In this document: in pieces, positions 31,812-42,110 of the stretch
Position numbering within the stretch: the first letter of the stretch is position 1
Layout: the number at the start of each line of letters is the position of its first letter
Notes under the pieces: model-generated
The model's database searches: none
Told to the model about the DNA's origin: nothing
The model's input: only the letters and a program-made list of their open reading frames with translations
Made by a program: the position numbers and the translations under genes
From: Odontocerum albicorne
Taxonomy: Eukaryota > Arthropoda > Insecta > Trichoptera > Odontoceridae
Assembly (NCBI GenBank): GCA_949825065.1
Contig: OX463848.1
Coordinates: 32,827,491 to 32,891,490, forward strand
DNA length: 64,000 nt
Direction: 5' to 3'

Positions 31812-32253
31812 TTTAGCGGAATGCTTTATTGATACGTCGTGATGATTATGATTGTTTTGTATTTAAAATAAAATACGTCGATTCAGGAATGCGGAAAGTG
31901 AGAGTGAACAATCAATGAATAGTAAACAGCAATGAATGGTCAAGTGAATAATAATCTTTATTTGTCGATAAGTAGGTATTTATAGATGTGCGTGAATGCG
32001 CCCGCAATATATACTTTATCTCACTCCTGCGCGTGCAGAGGTGTTTGCAGACGTTGCGGATAATATAGTGGGTAGAATATTTATTGGCGAAAACGGTGAG
32101 ACAACGCGATGCGTTCTCTTTCCACCGTGGAATGTAACGTAAATATTATTTGCGTGTAAACAATATAAGTGTTCTGGTATGCGACCTTTGTACATGTCCG
32201 AAGGTTGGTTTGTCGGTCGTTGACAATATTTAGGGACGACGGTATTCCCTACA
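31812..32253 (-). repeat. 5' LTR (element direction), 442 bp
   Basis: Same ends as the other LTR (TGTAGGG...CGCTAAA on the minus strand). The seven differences from it are all transitions. AATAAA is the complement of 31825-31830. The ends are TG...AA rather than TG...CA. Confidence 0.9.
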
Positions 32254-32257
32254 TCCT
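32254..32257. repeat. Target site duplication, right
   Basis: TCCT, the partner of 30514-30517. Confidence 0.8.
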
Positions 32258-32480
32258 CTTCATCCATACACCTTCTCATACAACTCCTACGATATGTCTG
32301 ACTATGTACATTTTTTTTATTTCAGAAAATCATTTAACTTGACTTAATTACACCATCTTTGATATTTTTCTACCACGTCTTTTGTTCACATTTACATTGT
32401 ACACTCGTATTTATTTTGTTATTTTTTTTTTCATTCATTGGTTCTAAATGCCCAAACCATCTCAGAGTGCTATAAGTATA
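32258..32480 (-). mobile_element. LINE family B, C-terminal part (5' half of the split copy)
   Basis: Minus-strand translation shows STLRWFGHL, EPMNEKK and, nearest the LTR element, YRRSCMRRCMDEED. The plus-strand copy next door reads LRKIRGVTMYDIIRN and MNEERLTKKMYS, which confirms the family. The protein continues on the other side of the LTR element at 30517. Confidence 0.65.
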
Positions 32481-32529
32481 TATTGTTTGCTTCTACATAC
32501 AATCATAGTTATATAACAGTTCAAAAACG

Positions 32530-32990
32530 TTATATTTAGTACTATCTTTGGTGTATGATAGAAAAACGTGTACGTGAAAATGAATGAAATAAGCTAAATA
32601 AATGCTTTTGAAATGTATTACCTTAGAAAAATACGTGGGGTTACAATGTATGATATAATACGGAATAAAGAAATGAAATATTAATTTGAACTTAAGACTG
32701 ACGTTTTGAGTAACACGAAGAAACGTACTTTGTGAGGATTTGGGTATGAGGAATGAATGAAGAAAGGCTAACAAAAAAATGTATAGTGCAAATGTGAGTT
32801 TAAGGCGTGGTAGCGAGAGACCAAAAACAGAATGGTTGAATCAAGTGAGTGATATTTAACAATAAAAAGGAGTAAGAAATCAGATATTTCGTAGAAGCTG
32901 TATAAGAAGGTATTTGAATGTGGAAGGGGCGAAATATGTGAGTGGGGATAAGAAAGTCTGGCACTCTGTGGAGAAACGGCGTGATGAAAC
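32530..32990 (+). mobile_element. LINE family B, C-terminal part, plus strand
   Basis: Translation with two frame changes gives FEMYYLRKIRGVTMYDIIRN, MNEERLTKKMYSANVSLRRG, SERPKTEWLNQVSD and IRRYLNVEGAKYVSGDKKVW. These are in the order expected for RTE/I-like LINE C-termini (FEMK.LR.I.GVT..DRIRN; RWFGHVERM.EERL.K..Y...V.G.RGRGRPK..WLDQV). It lies in opposite orientation to, and about 50 bp from, the minus-strand copy at 32258-32480. Non-functional. Confidence 0.75.
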
Positions 32991-33983
32991 GTTTCAATAT
33001 ACGTATAAAATATATTTCATTGCTTTCACCATTATAAATAACGTGAGACACACGCTGTTACAATTCAATTATAAAATTTAAATTATTTCTTTAAATCCAC
33101 GTTTCTTAATGCAATGTTGAATAAATAATAGTTGTGAGTAAAGATTTTACAGTTTTCACATTTATCTGCCAGTTGATGTGTCGAGACGATATTGTTGTGT
33201 TTTTGCGGCGGTTTTTGGTAAATTGTATGAATGGTGTTGAAAGTAGTAAGTACTAAACTTCATTATAAAAAAACCTTTAAAACCCTATGGCACTAATTAA
33301 TACGAGTAGTCTTCTTAATCCCTATTTGACAAGGATAAATTATTGGATTTCATATCGCAGGTAGATTGATAACACCTGGATAGTGAGAATGTACCGAAGT
33401 AGGGTAAGCAAACTATCTCCCCGTATAGACTTTGTCTTCTTGCTGTGTACATTGGATATCTTTTGGGAAATCTCCTGGAGATATAAATATGTAAGCGAGA
33501 CAATTTCAACTCAAGAGATACGGCGGTTCTCCTTAAGAGTATGTACAACTTTTTTTATAAACATTTTAGTTTTTTTTTTCATTCAGTTTATATTGTATAG
33601 TTATTTTTCTTGTCTATGTATTAAGAGTATATATAACTTTTTTCAAACATTTTTGTTTTATATTCAGTGAGTTTAAATTTTGATAAATATGTTTTGCTAG
33701 TGTAGTAAGAATATCAGTCATTTAAACAAAATATTCAATGAGTCAAATTTTTAATATTATTATTTATATCGTCTACATTTTAAGAATTATAGTATGTACA
33801 ACTTTATATAAAACATATTTGGTTATGTGTATCATTAAGACTTGATTGACTTGAACTTGATTTTCAAAAAACAATGCTGTACTCGTATCATATTCAATTT
33901 TGTTTTATATGTCTTCAATTTTGTTTTTTTGTGTTAAAATATTTTATATTTTTTGTGGTCAATATATGTTAAGAACGAGGACC
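32991..33983. other. No gene seen
   Basis: AT-rich. TACGAGTA at 33301-33308 and TACTCGTA at 33880-33887. Frames near 33315-33670 on both strands overlap and have no known domain. Confidence 0.35.
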
Positions 33984-34613
33984 CTTATTTATTTATTTAT
34001 TTAAAACTTTTATTGCAATACAATCTGGCGGGCTTATTGCCAGGTGGCAATCTCTTCCAACCAACCAGACAAAAGTAAATGAAGCAAGTTACGTGGTCGC
34101 ATAAATCATTCAAATGACTATCCATCCCCACGAAATCCATAAACATATACGCGAGAACATGCCCACGAATCCCACAAAGACGGACAATCACCCGAACATT
34201 ATCTTTCATATAAAGTGAGATATCATCAATCAAGAGGAAAGGAAAGGATGGTGGAGAGGAAAGGAAAAGAAAAATCAGGAATGAAACACGTTATTTTACT
34301 GACTAGAAAATAAGAGTTTTTTCAGTCGCTTCTTAAAGCATGCCAAGGACGGAGCGAGTCTTATATTGGTTTGTAACTGATTCCAGAGTCTCACTGCATG
34401 GACAGTAAAGGACGACGTAAAGAAAGAAGAGCGATGAACTGGAAAGGCCAATAAACAATCTCTGTTTGAGCGTAGCGCTAATCCATGATTGGAAAGACGC
34501 TGAAAATTTTCGGCGAGATAAGAGGGTGCGGCGGGACAGTTAAGGATATTATACAATAGAGACAGTATGTGAATTTGGCGTCTATTTCTAACATTCAACC
34601 AGTTCAATAACAT
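33984..34613 (-). mobile_element. LINE family A, 3' end, copy 1 (best preserved)
   Basis: The minus-strand frame 34296-34613 (105 codons) reads LNWLNVRNRRQIHILSLLYN, ILNCPAAPSYLAENFQ, RSNRDCLLAFPVHRSSFFTS, VRLWNQLQTNIRLAPSLACF and KKRLKKLLFSSQ. This is the C-terminal end of a Jockey/CR1-type LINE ORF (L.WL.VR.RR..H.L.LLY.IL....P.YL...F; P.HR......F...A.RLWN.L....R....L..FK..L...L). A 3' UTR follows, ending in the hairpin tail (GATTGCCACCTGGCAATAAG) and an AATAAATAAATAAATAAG tail. The tail matches the SINE tail at 44 of 48 positions. 5'-truncated. Confidence 0.85.
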
Positions 34614-35469
34614 TCAACCCTTAAATATGTAAAAAAATAAAAACCAATTATAGTATGTGGTAAATAAACAGATTTGTTTAATAATGAAATAATGCCCAAA
34701 ATAAAAAAATATTGAAAGATCAAAGGCAAAAATATATTTGTCATGTAAAAAGAATAAACGTCTTTAGTTTTATTCAGTATTTAATATTTCGAGACTTTTG
34801 GACTACTTTATTTGCAAAATATTGCATTTATTTATTATATATTTATGAGATTTCAGTTCTTGTTATTAATTTTAAAATATTAACGGTGAATTGTTTTTTT
34901 TTCTCAGAACATTATTTTCGAGCGAGAATTGGAATCGACGAAAAATACAACGAAAGAGATACTATAAGTAATGAACTATTTTTTTCCATCATCCCAGTCA
35001 CTAAGAATGGTGCACATCTGATAACTCATGTAAATGTTTCACAATCAAGTGACAATGTATGAATAATTAAAGAAAGTTGCAAGATATTTAGAATCATTTA
35101 TCACGAGAAACAAAGTTGATCAAACGTGAATATTTTATTCAAAGCCAAAGCAGTTTGGTTTGAAACTCTACCGCGTGGTTTACAAAGTGCATCTCTATTT
35201 ACATGGGGTCGTATATGTGCCCTCCTAATGAAATTCTCACTGACATAAATTATTGGAAACATCAATTACAAGCTTAGTTGATTTTAGACGATAAAAAAAT
35301 AGTTAACAAGGATAACAGTCTGGTTACAGATTTTGTTTGGTAACAATAGTTACACGCGATATACGTGAGTTTTTTGCTTCTTCGCGTGCGATGATAAACC
35401 GCAAGTTATGTGTCTACACAAGTTATTTTAAACCCAAAGGCACGACTAATAGGATTCAATATGTACAAT
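34614..35469. other. No gene recognised
   Basis: An anonymous 116-codon plus-strand frame (34712-35062) has no motif and an AT-driven composition. Otherwise unique AT-rich DNA. Confidence 0.35.
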
Positions 35470-35721
35470 GTTGTATCTCGGCCACGTTATTATAACAATA
35501 CAAGAACAATTTATATAGCGCCGTTTAGAGAGAAGGATCTCCTCAAGGATGCGTTGACTTGGAAATCGAACCCACTTTTATTAACAAATTACAAATATAA
35601 CATAAAAATGTATTTAGTGTAAGTATAGAAAAGGAGTAACTGTGCCCATAAGATTAGAAACTTTCCTGCATCTACGTATGTTCATAAAAATCATATTTGA
35701 TAAGAAAACTTATTATTTATT
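35470..35721 (+). mobile_element. Repeat family R, left half (continues at 36425)
   Basis: ACAATTTATATAGCGCCGTT, AGAGAAGGATCTCCTCAAGG and AAATCGAACCCAC match the copies at 39480 and 44895. Its right half resumes after LINE A as GAAATTACAAAGAAGCTTTT. LINE A inserted into it after ATAAGAAAAC. Confidence 0.7.
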
Positions 35722-36424
35722 TTATTTTATTTAACACTTTTATTCCAAATACAATCTGGCGGGATTATTGCCAGGTGGCAATCTCTTCCAACCAACCAGA
35801 TAAAAGTATATGAAGCAAGTTACGTTGTTATAAATCGTTCAAATGACTATCCATCCCCACGAAATACATAAACACATACGTGAGCATACGTGACACGAAC
35901 CCCACAAAGACGAGCAATCACCCGAACATTCTTTTTTATGTAAAGTGAGATATCATCAATCAAAAGAAAAGGAAGAGACGATGGAGAGGAATAGAAAAAT
36001 CGGGAATGAAACACGTTATTTTACTGACTAGAAATTAAGAGTTTTTTCAGTCGCTTCTTGAAGCATGCCAAGGACGGAGCGAGTCTTATATTGGTTTGTA
36101 ACTAATTCCAGAGTCTCACTGCATGGATATTACAGAGGAACAGCTGGACAAATTGCGGCGTCTTCAAAATGTTTGTCTAAGATTTATTTTCAACCTACGA
36201 TCATGTAACTATATACCAGAAGGCATTGAACTGGTTGAATGTTAGAAATAGCCATATTCATATACTGTCCATATTGTATAATATCCTTAACTGTCCCGCC
36301 GCCCCCTCTTATCTCGCCGAAAATTTTCAGCGTCTTTCCAATCATGGATTAGCGCTACGCTCAAACAGAGATTGTTTCTTGGCCTTTCCAGTTCACCGCT
36401 CCTCCTCCTTTCCGCATAGTCCAG
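35722..36424 (-). mobile_element. LINE family A, 3' end with 5' inversion, copy 2
   Basis: 35722-36126 is the LINE 3' end on the minus strand (tail and hairpin at about 35750-35800, C-terminal codons around 36040-36126). From 36127 to about 36424 the upstream part of the same element lies on the plus strand: ITEEQLDKLRRLQNVCLRFI, FNLRSCNYIPE, then (one-base shift) LNWLNVRNSHIHILSILYNI and onward to VHRSS. The two parts abut in the element at about the same point (GTCC...TCCATGCAG) with little loss. This is the structure produced by twin priming during LINE integration. Confidence 0.85.
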
Positions 36425-36515
36425 AATCGGAAAGAGCAGAAATTACAAAGAAGCTTTTGTGTATCTTCCGATTTGAAATAGTTACACATTAGGGTTTAGG
36501 TGGTGTGTAGTATTA
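36425..36515 (+). mobile_element. Repeat family R, right half
   Basis: CAGAAATTACAAAGAAGCTT, GTGTATCTTCCGATTTGAAA and GGGTTTAGGTGGTGTGTAG match the ends of the other R copies. Confidence 0.65.
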
Positions 36516-37689
36516 AATAGAAAACAAATCAAGTGTGACGCTTACAGAAGCACCTAAGGAAAACGTTACTATTTGAACACGTTCAAGTGAAACAAATTAA
36601 TAAATAATCTCTACTTTTATAAAAAGAAAATTAAGTCCCTCATTTCATGCAAATTTTTCATTAACTGAGCATTTTTTTCGGCTGGTATGTAACTAATTTC
36701 ATGTTGGTTGTCAATTCTCCTTGGATTTGAAGATTCCGGCACATTTTTTAAAAATTCTATGTTAAAAGCACACACCGGATAAATAATTGAAATGTTATTC
36801 TTCCTTCCTCGTTTCCTCCAGTGTATTCCAAGTATTTGACTTGGAATGAAGACCGGAAATTGAATGAGAAATTCGTTGAATGTCACGAACAGGTCCTTTC
36901 GATGTTACATCCCTTATATTAAAAATGTAAACGTTGCTCTTTGGATAAAATTATGGCGTGTATCGAAGCTTTTTAAACTTCTTAATATATAAAAACTCAA
37001 ATAGAACACTTAAAAAAAATTTATATTTTGAAAACGTGCAAAACGACTTTTACATATATTCAAACTTTATAATATTTTTTGGACCTTAAAAACTAACTTT
37101 CCAATTCATTCAACTTCCATATTTTAATTTCTAGCTCCCTCTTCGATAAAAAAAGTTAACAGAACAAATAAAATACCGATAAACTAAGTTATGTAATTTT
37201 TATAAATCGTGCCTGAGACTATATAAAAAATTGCAAAGTCAATAGTTTGACTTCTCTTGAAAAATAAACTGATTTGGTTTTATGTTGCTCCATTTAAACT
37301 CCATTAATTATTTTTTTTTCAAGTCATTCGCACATTACGGTTTCCCTTATTCGTACAAGGACCAAACATAACAAGTACAAAAAAACAGTTATAAAACAAT
37401 TCAACATTTTTAGACTTATTTGATTAAAATAATATTAAAAGTGTTTATATTACACTAAAATGTTATGACGAAATATAGCATGTGAAATTTTTATTTTTTT
37501 TATTTCAATTATGAGTTTTTTTCCTAAAGGAGCTGAACAACACATAAAATAAGCCTATATGAGGACATACACGGTTAAAAGTATGATTGCTGTACCTACC
37601 GGCATCTCCAAATACAGGTTGGTTCGATTTATGGGTTGATAGAATATGGGTGCGTTGTCTCAAATAATTATCCGGAATATACAAACCAA
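36516..37689. other. No gene seen
   Basis: AT-rich. The 89-codon minus-strand frame 36617-36886 has no recognised motif. Confidence 0.35.
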
Positions 37690-38169
37690 GACTGTTCAGG
37701 CCGGATTATTCAATTAAATTACCCCTGAGCAAACAAAAAAAGTGGGGACCCAATTGGAGAGATCTTCCACTCTGTAATGATCTATAACTAAGCATCCTCA
37801 GTAAGAAGACACTTGGATAAAGCCAGGGATAATATCCATACTCGCTCATGTAGAGACGATAGAGAAATATTTTCTGAACCATTTGTAGCATGAGTGAATA
37901 AGTAATCCCTACTGGCGCCTACATTATAGAACAATGTTCCAAATCCCTTCTGACTAAAGAATTATATAATATTCTGAGTACGTGGATATCTGTGAATAGT
38001 TTCGTGGTACGAATTACAAGCCCAAGCATCTTAACATATTTGCTTTGTTGCAGACTGATTTGATTTGCAGCTCAAACGAAAGGTCAGTTTCAAATAAAAC
38101 AGCTTTGTTTTTTTCTGTCCTAAACAGTTCTGCAGCAGGCAGTTGACCATTGATAAGATAATGGAAATA
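37690..38169 (-). mobile_element. LINE C-terminal relic, another family
   Basis: Minus-strand translation yields LFETDLSFELQIKSVCNKAN, MLRCLGLVIRTTKLFTDIHV, LRILYNSLVRRDLEHCSIM, stop, and LMLQMVQKIFLYRL. This matches LINE proteins of the type LGV..DSKL.F..HI...C.KA..MLGFI.R....F......L..LY..LVRS.LEY.S..W.P, then I...Q..FL.YL. It is a single decayed copy, adjacent to an opposite-strand retroelement tail. Confidence 0.7.
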
Positions 38170-38290
38170 AACAATCTTGTTTGTGCTCCCTGATGATGAG
38201 GTGAAAATCTTGAAACCGGTGGAGTTATACCGATATATAAAGTGTAATAAACAGGGTCTGATAAAACGAATTACAGTTTTGTATTTATTT
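38170..38290 (+). mobile_element. Retroelement 3' end, same family as the 15.6-kb palindrome
   Basis: GTGCTCCCTGATGATGAGG, CTTGAAACCGGTGGAGTTAT, ACC...GTGTAATAAACAGGGTCTG and ATAAAACGAATTACAG align with the reverse complement of 15641-15735. The GAAGATGAGG...CTTGAAACCGGT type motif resembles the ends of Penelope-like and other arthropod retroelements, but the class is not certain. Confidence 0.5.
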
Positions 38291-38304
38291 GAATATTTAA
38301 TTGT

Positions 38305-38370
38305 ATAATGCACAATTTGGTGTGTTTATTGCTGAAAAGCAATATCTTGTAACTAATTAGAAAAATCGTT
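38305..38370 (-). mobile_element. SINE/LINE A tail fragment
   Basis: CACAATTTGGTGTGTTTATT, GCTGAAAAGCAATATC and TAACTAATTAGAAAAATC are a decayed inverted copy of the shared tail. Confidence 0.5.
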
Positions 38371-39124
38371 TTACACTTTGGTTTCCAGTTTTGGGTGAAA
38401 GATTTCAAATTAGATCTTTATACAATGAAACTAAAATTATGAAAAACAGAATTATAAGGTACAAAAGACGGGAATTATTTGGTGATTTAAAAATAACAAT
38501 TTTCAAGACAGTCTCGTCACATTTTTTTTAGGATTAGATGTACCATAGAGATGGAGCTAATGTGATTTTAAAAACTTCGAATGAGGGAAATATGGACTTA
38601 TATATATATATATGTATAAGAACTGTACCACCAACCAAAAAGACAAACTATAAAATTGGTTTTCTGGATAAGTATTCGTTTTTTTCTATGAACATTTGTC
38701 TTTAAATAACTTAACCTACAACAATTCAAAAACTTGTTTTATATGTTCATCTTCAAGTTGGCGAGCATTCTTGGTATCTTGATCCTTTAACCTGCAATTC
38801 TGAACAAAGGTATGATCATACGATAAATCTACTGTCTGGTCGCATTGATCATCCAATCAACATCCCAGATTTATATTTTTTTGGATTTGCTCTACAATTA
38901 CAATATTAATATTAAATGGTACGCTTATCTATACTTTGTATTTACTGGCAATCATTAGTCTTTGAAATAATATTTTTTAAGCCTGTCTCATTATGTTAAA
39001 GTCCATCTGTCACTTTATGTTAAAAGTCACTTTATGTTAAAGTCCATCTGAAAAAGGATTTCCTCGATAACAGTTTAATATTTATTCTTGTTTCATTTTT
39101 TTGTGATTTTTCAAAATATTTCCT
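38371..39124. other. No gene seen
   Basis: AT-rich. A (TA)n tract lies at 38597-38612 and TTATGTTAAAGTCCATCTG is repeated near 38992-39050. Confidence 0.4.
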
Positions 39125-39310
39125 TTACACGGTCCCCTCGGGTCAAAATGTTACGAATGTATTCATAAAAATATCAAAATCTTGATTCGGTATACATAAG
39201 TATTTTGAATGACGCAAATTGTGTGGAATTTTTCCTTTCCGCTATTTGTATCATCTCAATATTTGTGTGAATTCCTTTTTTTTGGAATATGTTTCTTGAT
39301 AATATATTTT
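39125..39310 (-). mobile_element. LINE family B 3' UTR (continues at 40105)
   Basis: CCCCTCGGGTCAAAATGTTA, GTATACATAAGTATTTTGAA and TTTTTCCTTTCCGCTATTTG align with 30211-30380. The coding part resumes beyond the inserted family R at 40105. It lacks the three TACGAGTA-type words of the other copy. Confidence 0.65.
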
Positions 39311-39479
39311 TTTAATAGGCAATCGACGATAATTTGTACCAGCATATTAAATGTAAAACTGCATTACATGAATCAATATTATAAATGAAATAAAAAAAAA
39401 GATGACTATTTTTTTTTCATGTGCATACAAACATAGATACCAACCACCCCGCAGATTCCCTGTCAGAGTTTTAAAAATA

Positions 39480-40100
39480 ATTATGAAAGGACAATTTATA
39501 TAGCACCATTTAAGAGAGCAAACTCTCCTCAAGGGTGCTCTAACTCGGAACTTGAATTTACCATTCTTGTTAAATTAAAATATTATAAAATCATCATCAT
39601 TGTCAACCAGGGTCGATCCACTGCTAGATGAAGGTCTCCCCAAATTGACTCCAAATAGTTCGATTTTTTGCTCGTTGATGCTATGTGATGCTTCTTGATT
39701 TCATCTATCCAGTGTACCTTCGGACTTCTTCTGGGCCTCTTTATGCCTCTTGGGTACCATTGGATTATTTCGGTTGTCCATCGGGAATCTGACATTCTGG
39801 CTACGTGTCCTACCCATTGCCACTTCATAAATATACATATATTGTACGTGTATACACACATTAAATGCGAGGACGGATATGAAGATGGTGACTGCGGTAA
39901 TGAGGTTAAGTACTTTTCCGTATCTGCATATATGTTCAGAAAAACATATTTGGTAAGAAAACCGCGGAAAACTTACAATGAGAAGACGAACTACAAAGAA
40001 ACCATTACATATCTTCCGATATGTGATTATAACACATTCGGATTTAGGTGTAGTGTAGTGTATGTGTCCAGTGTTCATATAGAAGACAAGGTAGCTATTT
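39480..40100 (+). mobile_element. Repeat family R, interrupted by LINE C
   Basis: Left part (39485-39589): ACAATTTATATAGCACCATT, CTCTCCTCAAGGGTGCTCTA. Right part (39836-40090): GATGGTGACTGCGGTAATGA, CTACAAAGAAACCATTACAT, CACATTCGGATTTAGGTGTA. This is the longest R copy and lies inside a LINE B copy. No protein motif on either strand, although frames up to 140 codons occur by chance. Confidence 0.7.
39590..39835 (-). mobile_element. LINE family C 3' end
   Basis: The minus-strand frame reads WQWVGHVARMSDSRWTTEII, QWYPRGIKRPRRSPKVHWID, EIKKHHIAST and LHLAVDRPWLT, then an ATGATGATGA tail. It is the end of an RTE/I-like LINE protein (W.GHVARM.D.RWT....W.PR..KR.RGRP..RW.D.I). 5'-truncated, inserted into family R. 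Confidence 0.85.
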
Positions 40101-40104
40101 CTAT

Positions 40105-40365
40105 TTCCTATTGCTAAAACATCTCACAATTCTTCTATGCCCTTACACCTTCTCATACAACTCATTTTAATTTTTCTGAATTTAACATTTCCTTCCTTTC
40201 AAAATGTAATTCACTTGATCCAACCATACTTTACTTAGTCTTTCTAAACTACGTATTTCACTCACACTCACATTTGTTTATTTGTATTGAAAGTGTTTCT
40301 TTAATAATTCTTACCACGTGCCCAAATTGTCTCAGTGATTTTCTTCATCTTAATATGTCAGTCTT
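40105..40365 (-). mobile_element. LINE family B, C-terminal part
   Basis: The reverse complement shows WLDQVNYILKGRK near 40190-40230, and CTCATACAACTC is the inverse of the MRR region. GTGCCCAAATTGTCTCAG (about 40318) is the inverse of the RWFGHV region in decayed form. It has a single WLD unit where the 1-420 copy has an array. Confidence 0.65.
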
Positions 40366-40369
40366 AAGC

Positions 40370-40480
40370 TCCTGAAAAAACTGAAAGCAACCGAATGAAA
40401 ACTGTAGAAATGCGGGCACTGAGAAGATTATATGGAGAGACATGTATATCTGAATAGGGGAGGAAATGATAAGGAATTTA
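40370..40480 (+). mobile_element. LINE fragment, plus strand
   Basis: Translates ESNRMKTVEMRALRRLYGET, matching the R.R.VEMR.LRR..G.T segment upstream of the GH box in RTE/I-like LINEs. Short and isolated. Confidence 0.55.
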
Positions 40481-40804
40481 TTACATATCTTTCAATAATT
40501 GAGATTATAATCCTCTAAGATTAGTGGTCTTAAAAAATCAAAATCCGCACTATTACAAAAATCTCAAGTTTTGATATATGTGTAATCCTTACATCAAACA
40601 ACGTCATTAAATTAAACAGGGAAAACTAGTCGAATGGTCTGACTATAATATTTGTACTGCTAGAACTGTTCAGCGAAATGATCTTACGACGACTTGGTCA
40701 AAGTGGAAATAAAAAAAAACGTTCACTAATTCAGAATATATCAGAGAACTTAAACTGGAATCATATAGAAATTTCATTCTATTATAAACAAATAAAGTTA
40801 AATT
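40481..40804. other. No gene seen
   Basis: AT-rich unique sequence. Confidence 0.4.
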
Positions 40805-41365
40805 AACATTTTTTTATTGTACCAGATATGGGGTTCTATAAGATGTGTTTTTATTGCCGCCAGATATAGTGATCTATAAGTTTTTTTCTATTCTCGCCTT
40901 TTTCTATTCTCGTTTTTTTTTATTTTCGTTAAATTAGTGTTCTATTAGATATTTTTTTATTCCCGTCAGATAAAGTGTTCTACAATATGTTGTTTTTTAC
41001 TCCTGTCAGATATAGTGTTCTAAAAGTTTTTTTTTACTCTCGCCAGATTAGTGTTCTTTTAGATATTTTTTATTCCCGCCAGATAAAGTGTTCTATAAGA
41101 TATTTTTTTTATTCCCGCCAGATAAAGTGTTCCATAAGTTTTTTTATTCTCGCCAGATTAGTATTCTATTAGATATTTTTTTATTCCCGCCAGATAAAGT
41201 ATTCTTTAAGATATTTTTTTATTCCCACCAGATATAGTGTTCTATAATTTTTTATTATTTCCGCCAGATTACTGTTCTTTTAGATATTTTTTTATTCCCG
41301 CCAGATAAAGTGTTCTCTTACATTTTTTTTCACGAGATGGAGTGTTCTCTAAGATATTTTTTAAT
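40805..41365. repeat. Degenerate tandem array, unit about 38-42 bp, about 13 copies
   Basis: Units share TTTTTATTCCCGCCAGATAA, AGTGTTCTATAAGATA with variation in T-run length and in the words ATAAAGTG versus TTAGTG, which alternate in places and suggest a higher-order pair. It gives a periodic FYSRQIKCSI-type reading on the plus strand. Confidence 0.85.
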
Positions 41366-41614
41366 TTATTTACAAGCCTTCGGTCTTACAAAAAAAAACA
41401 ATACAAATGGAATAAAAAATAATCAAATCCAAACAGCAATTCAATAAACTTCAAAACATATCGTATTACACCATCTTCGTATGCAGTACAACTTTGTGAT
41501 TTAATTGTCTTCTAATCAACCAAAATCGATCGATCAAATATCGATCTCTTCTAATCAACCAAAAAGATGTAAAATAATGTATAAGAGAAAGTTGAACTGT
41601 AATATTTAAAAAAA
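41366..41614. other. No gene seen
   Basis: The phrase TCTTCTAATCAACCAAAA occurs twice (41508, 41548). Confidence 0.4.
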
Positions 41615-41702
41615 AAACAATCTGGGTTCCCGAGTGAAACGAACTTGTTACCCTCGGATTGGGAGAAATGTATGTTACCAACTAGGCTACGGAGGCCTTT
41701 TA
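41615..41702 (-). mobile_element. SINE head, minus strand
   Basis: AACAATCTGGGTTCCCGAG, TTACCCTCGGATTGGGAG and TTACCAACTAGGCTACGGAG are the inverted head, with box A preserved and box B altered (GTGAAACGAACTTG). Confidence 0.7.
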
Positions 41703-41929
41703 TATATTTATAGCTAAAAAATAGATAAATATTATTCGCACGTAATTATGAAAAGAAAACGGAGAGAAAAAAGTGAAGTTTAGTTTAGTTTACATTTTAT
41801 GTGTGAGTCAATCATGACATATTGAATAGACTCTTGAGCTGATACAACCATTACAAAAAGTATTCTCAGAATTAATTAAATGAAAACCCTCAGAGCCATC
41901 GCATGCAAAACAAAAATTGAATAAGAACT

Positions 41930-42110
41930 TCTTTTTTCGAGAAGTGTGTGAAATGGAAGATTTTTTGAGATGGGGTAGAAACCGCTGAAGACGATGGTGA
42001 GGCCACGTAGAAAGAATTAATAATACAAGAGATTCCTACATGACAATGCGTGGAATATCAGCAGTCGCTACGTTAAAGACCCCTGATGGACCCTAACAAG
42101 CTTCTCCGAG
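41930..42110 (+). mobile_element. LINE fragment, plus strand
   Basis: CEMEDFLRWGRNR, a stop, then RRWWGHVERINNTRDSYMT matches the (I)EDIV.W...RR..W.GHV.RM...R segment of RTE/I-like LINEs. Frame broken. Confidence 0.6.

Larger units (their letters stand above)
30518..32253 (-). mobile_element. Internally deleted Ty3/gypsy-type LTR retrotransposon carrying histone H2B
   Basis: A complete insertion of 1736 bp. The two direct long terminal repeats (442 and 455 bp) are flanked by the 4-bp duplication TCCT. In element direction (minus strand) the order is 5' LTR, primer-binding site, short leader, a histone H2B-derived segment, a Gag-like segment in another frame, a low-complexity Thr/Gln/Pro region, purine tract, 3' LTR. 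No protease, reverse transcriptase or integrase remains, so it must rely on proteins from a full-length relative. The interior is far GC-richer than the window. The LTRs differ by seven transitions and one 13-bp indel, so insertion was fairly recent. It interrupts a LINE B copy between codons of the MDEED region. Confidence 0.88.

Noticed and set aside
30518..32253. Endogenous retrovirus
   Set aside because: No envelope, polymerase or protease sequence is present. The ends, PBS and Gag fragment fit a Ty3/gypsy-type retrotransposon.
38170..38290. CTGATGA...GAAAC looks like a hammerhead ribozyme core
   Set aside because: The related copy at 15641-15735 reads CTGAAGATGA at this place, so CTGATGA is probably a point change. 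The stem III and cleavage site needed do not form convincingly.
38597..38612. (TA)n microsatellite as a notable signal
   Set aside because: Short simple repeat, expected in AT-rich DNA.
39695..40117. 140- and 125-codon frames across family R
   Set aside because: They run through the junction of LINE C and R and through non-coding R sequence. R copies do not share the frame.
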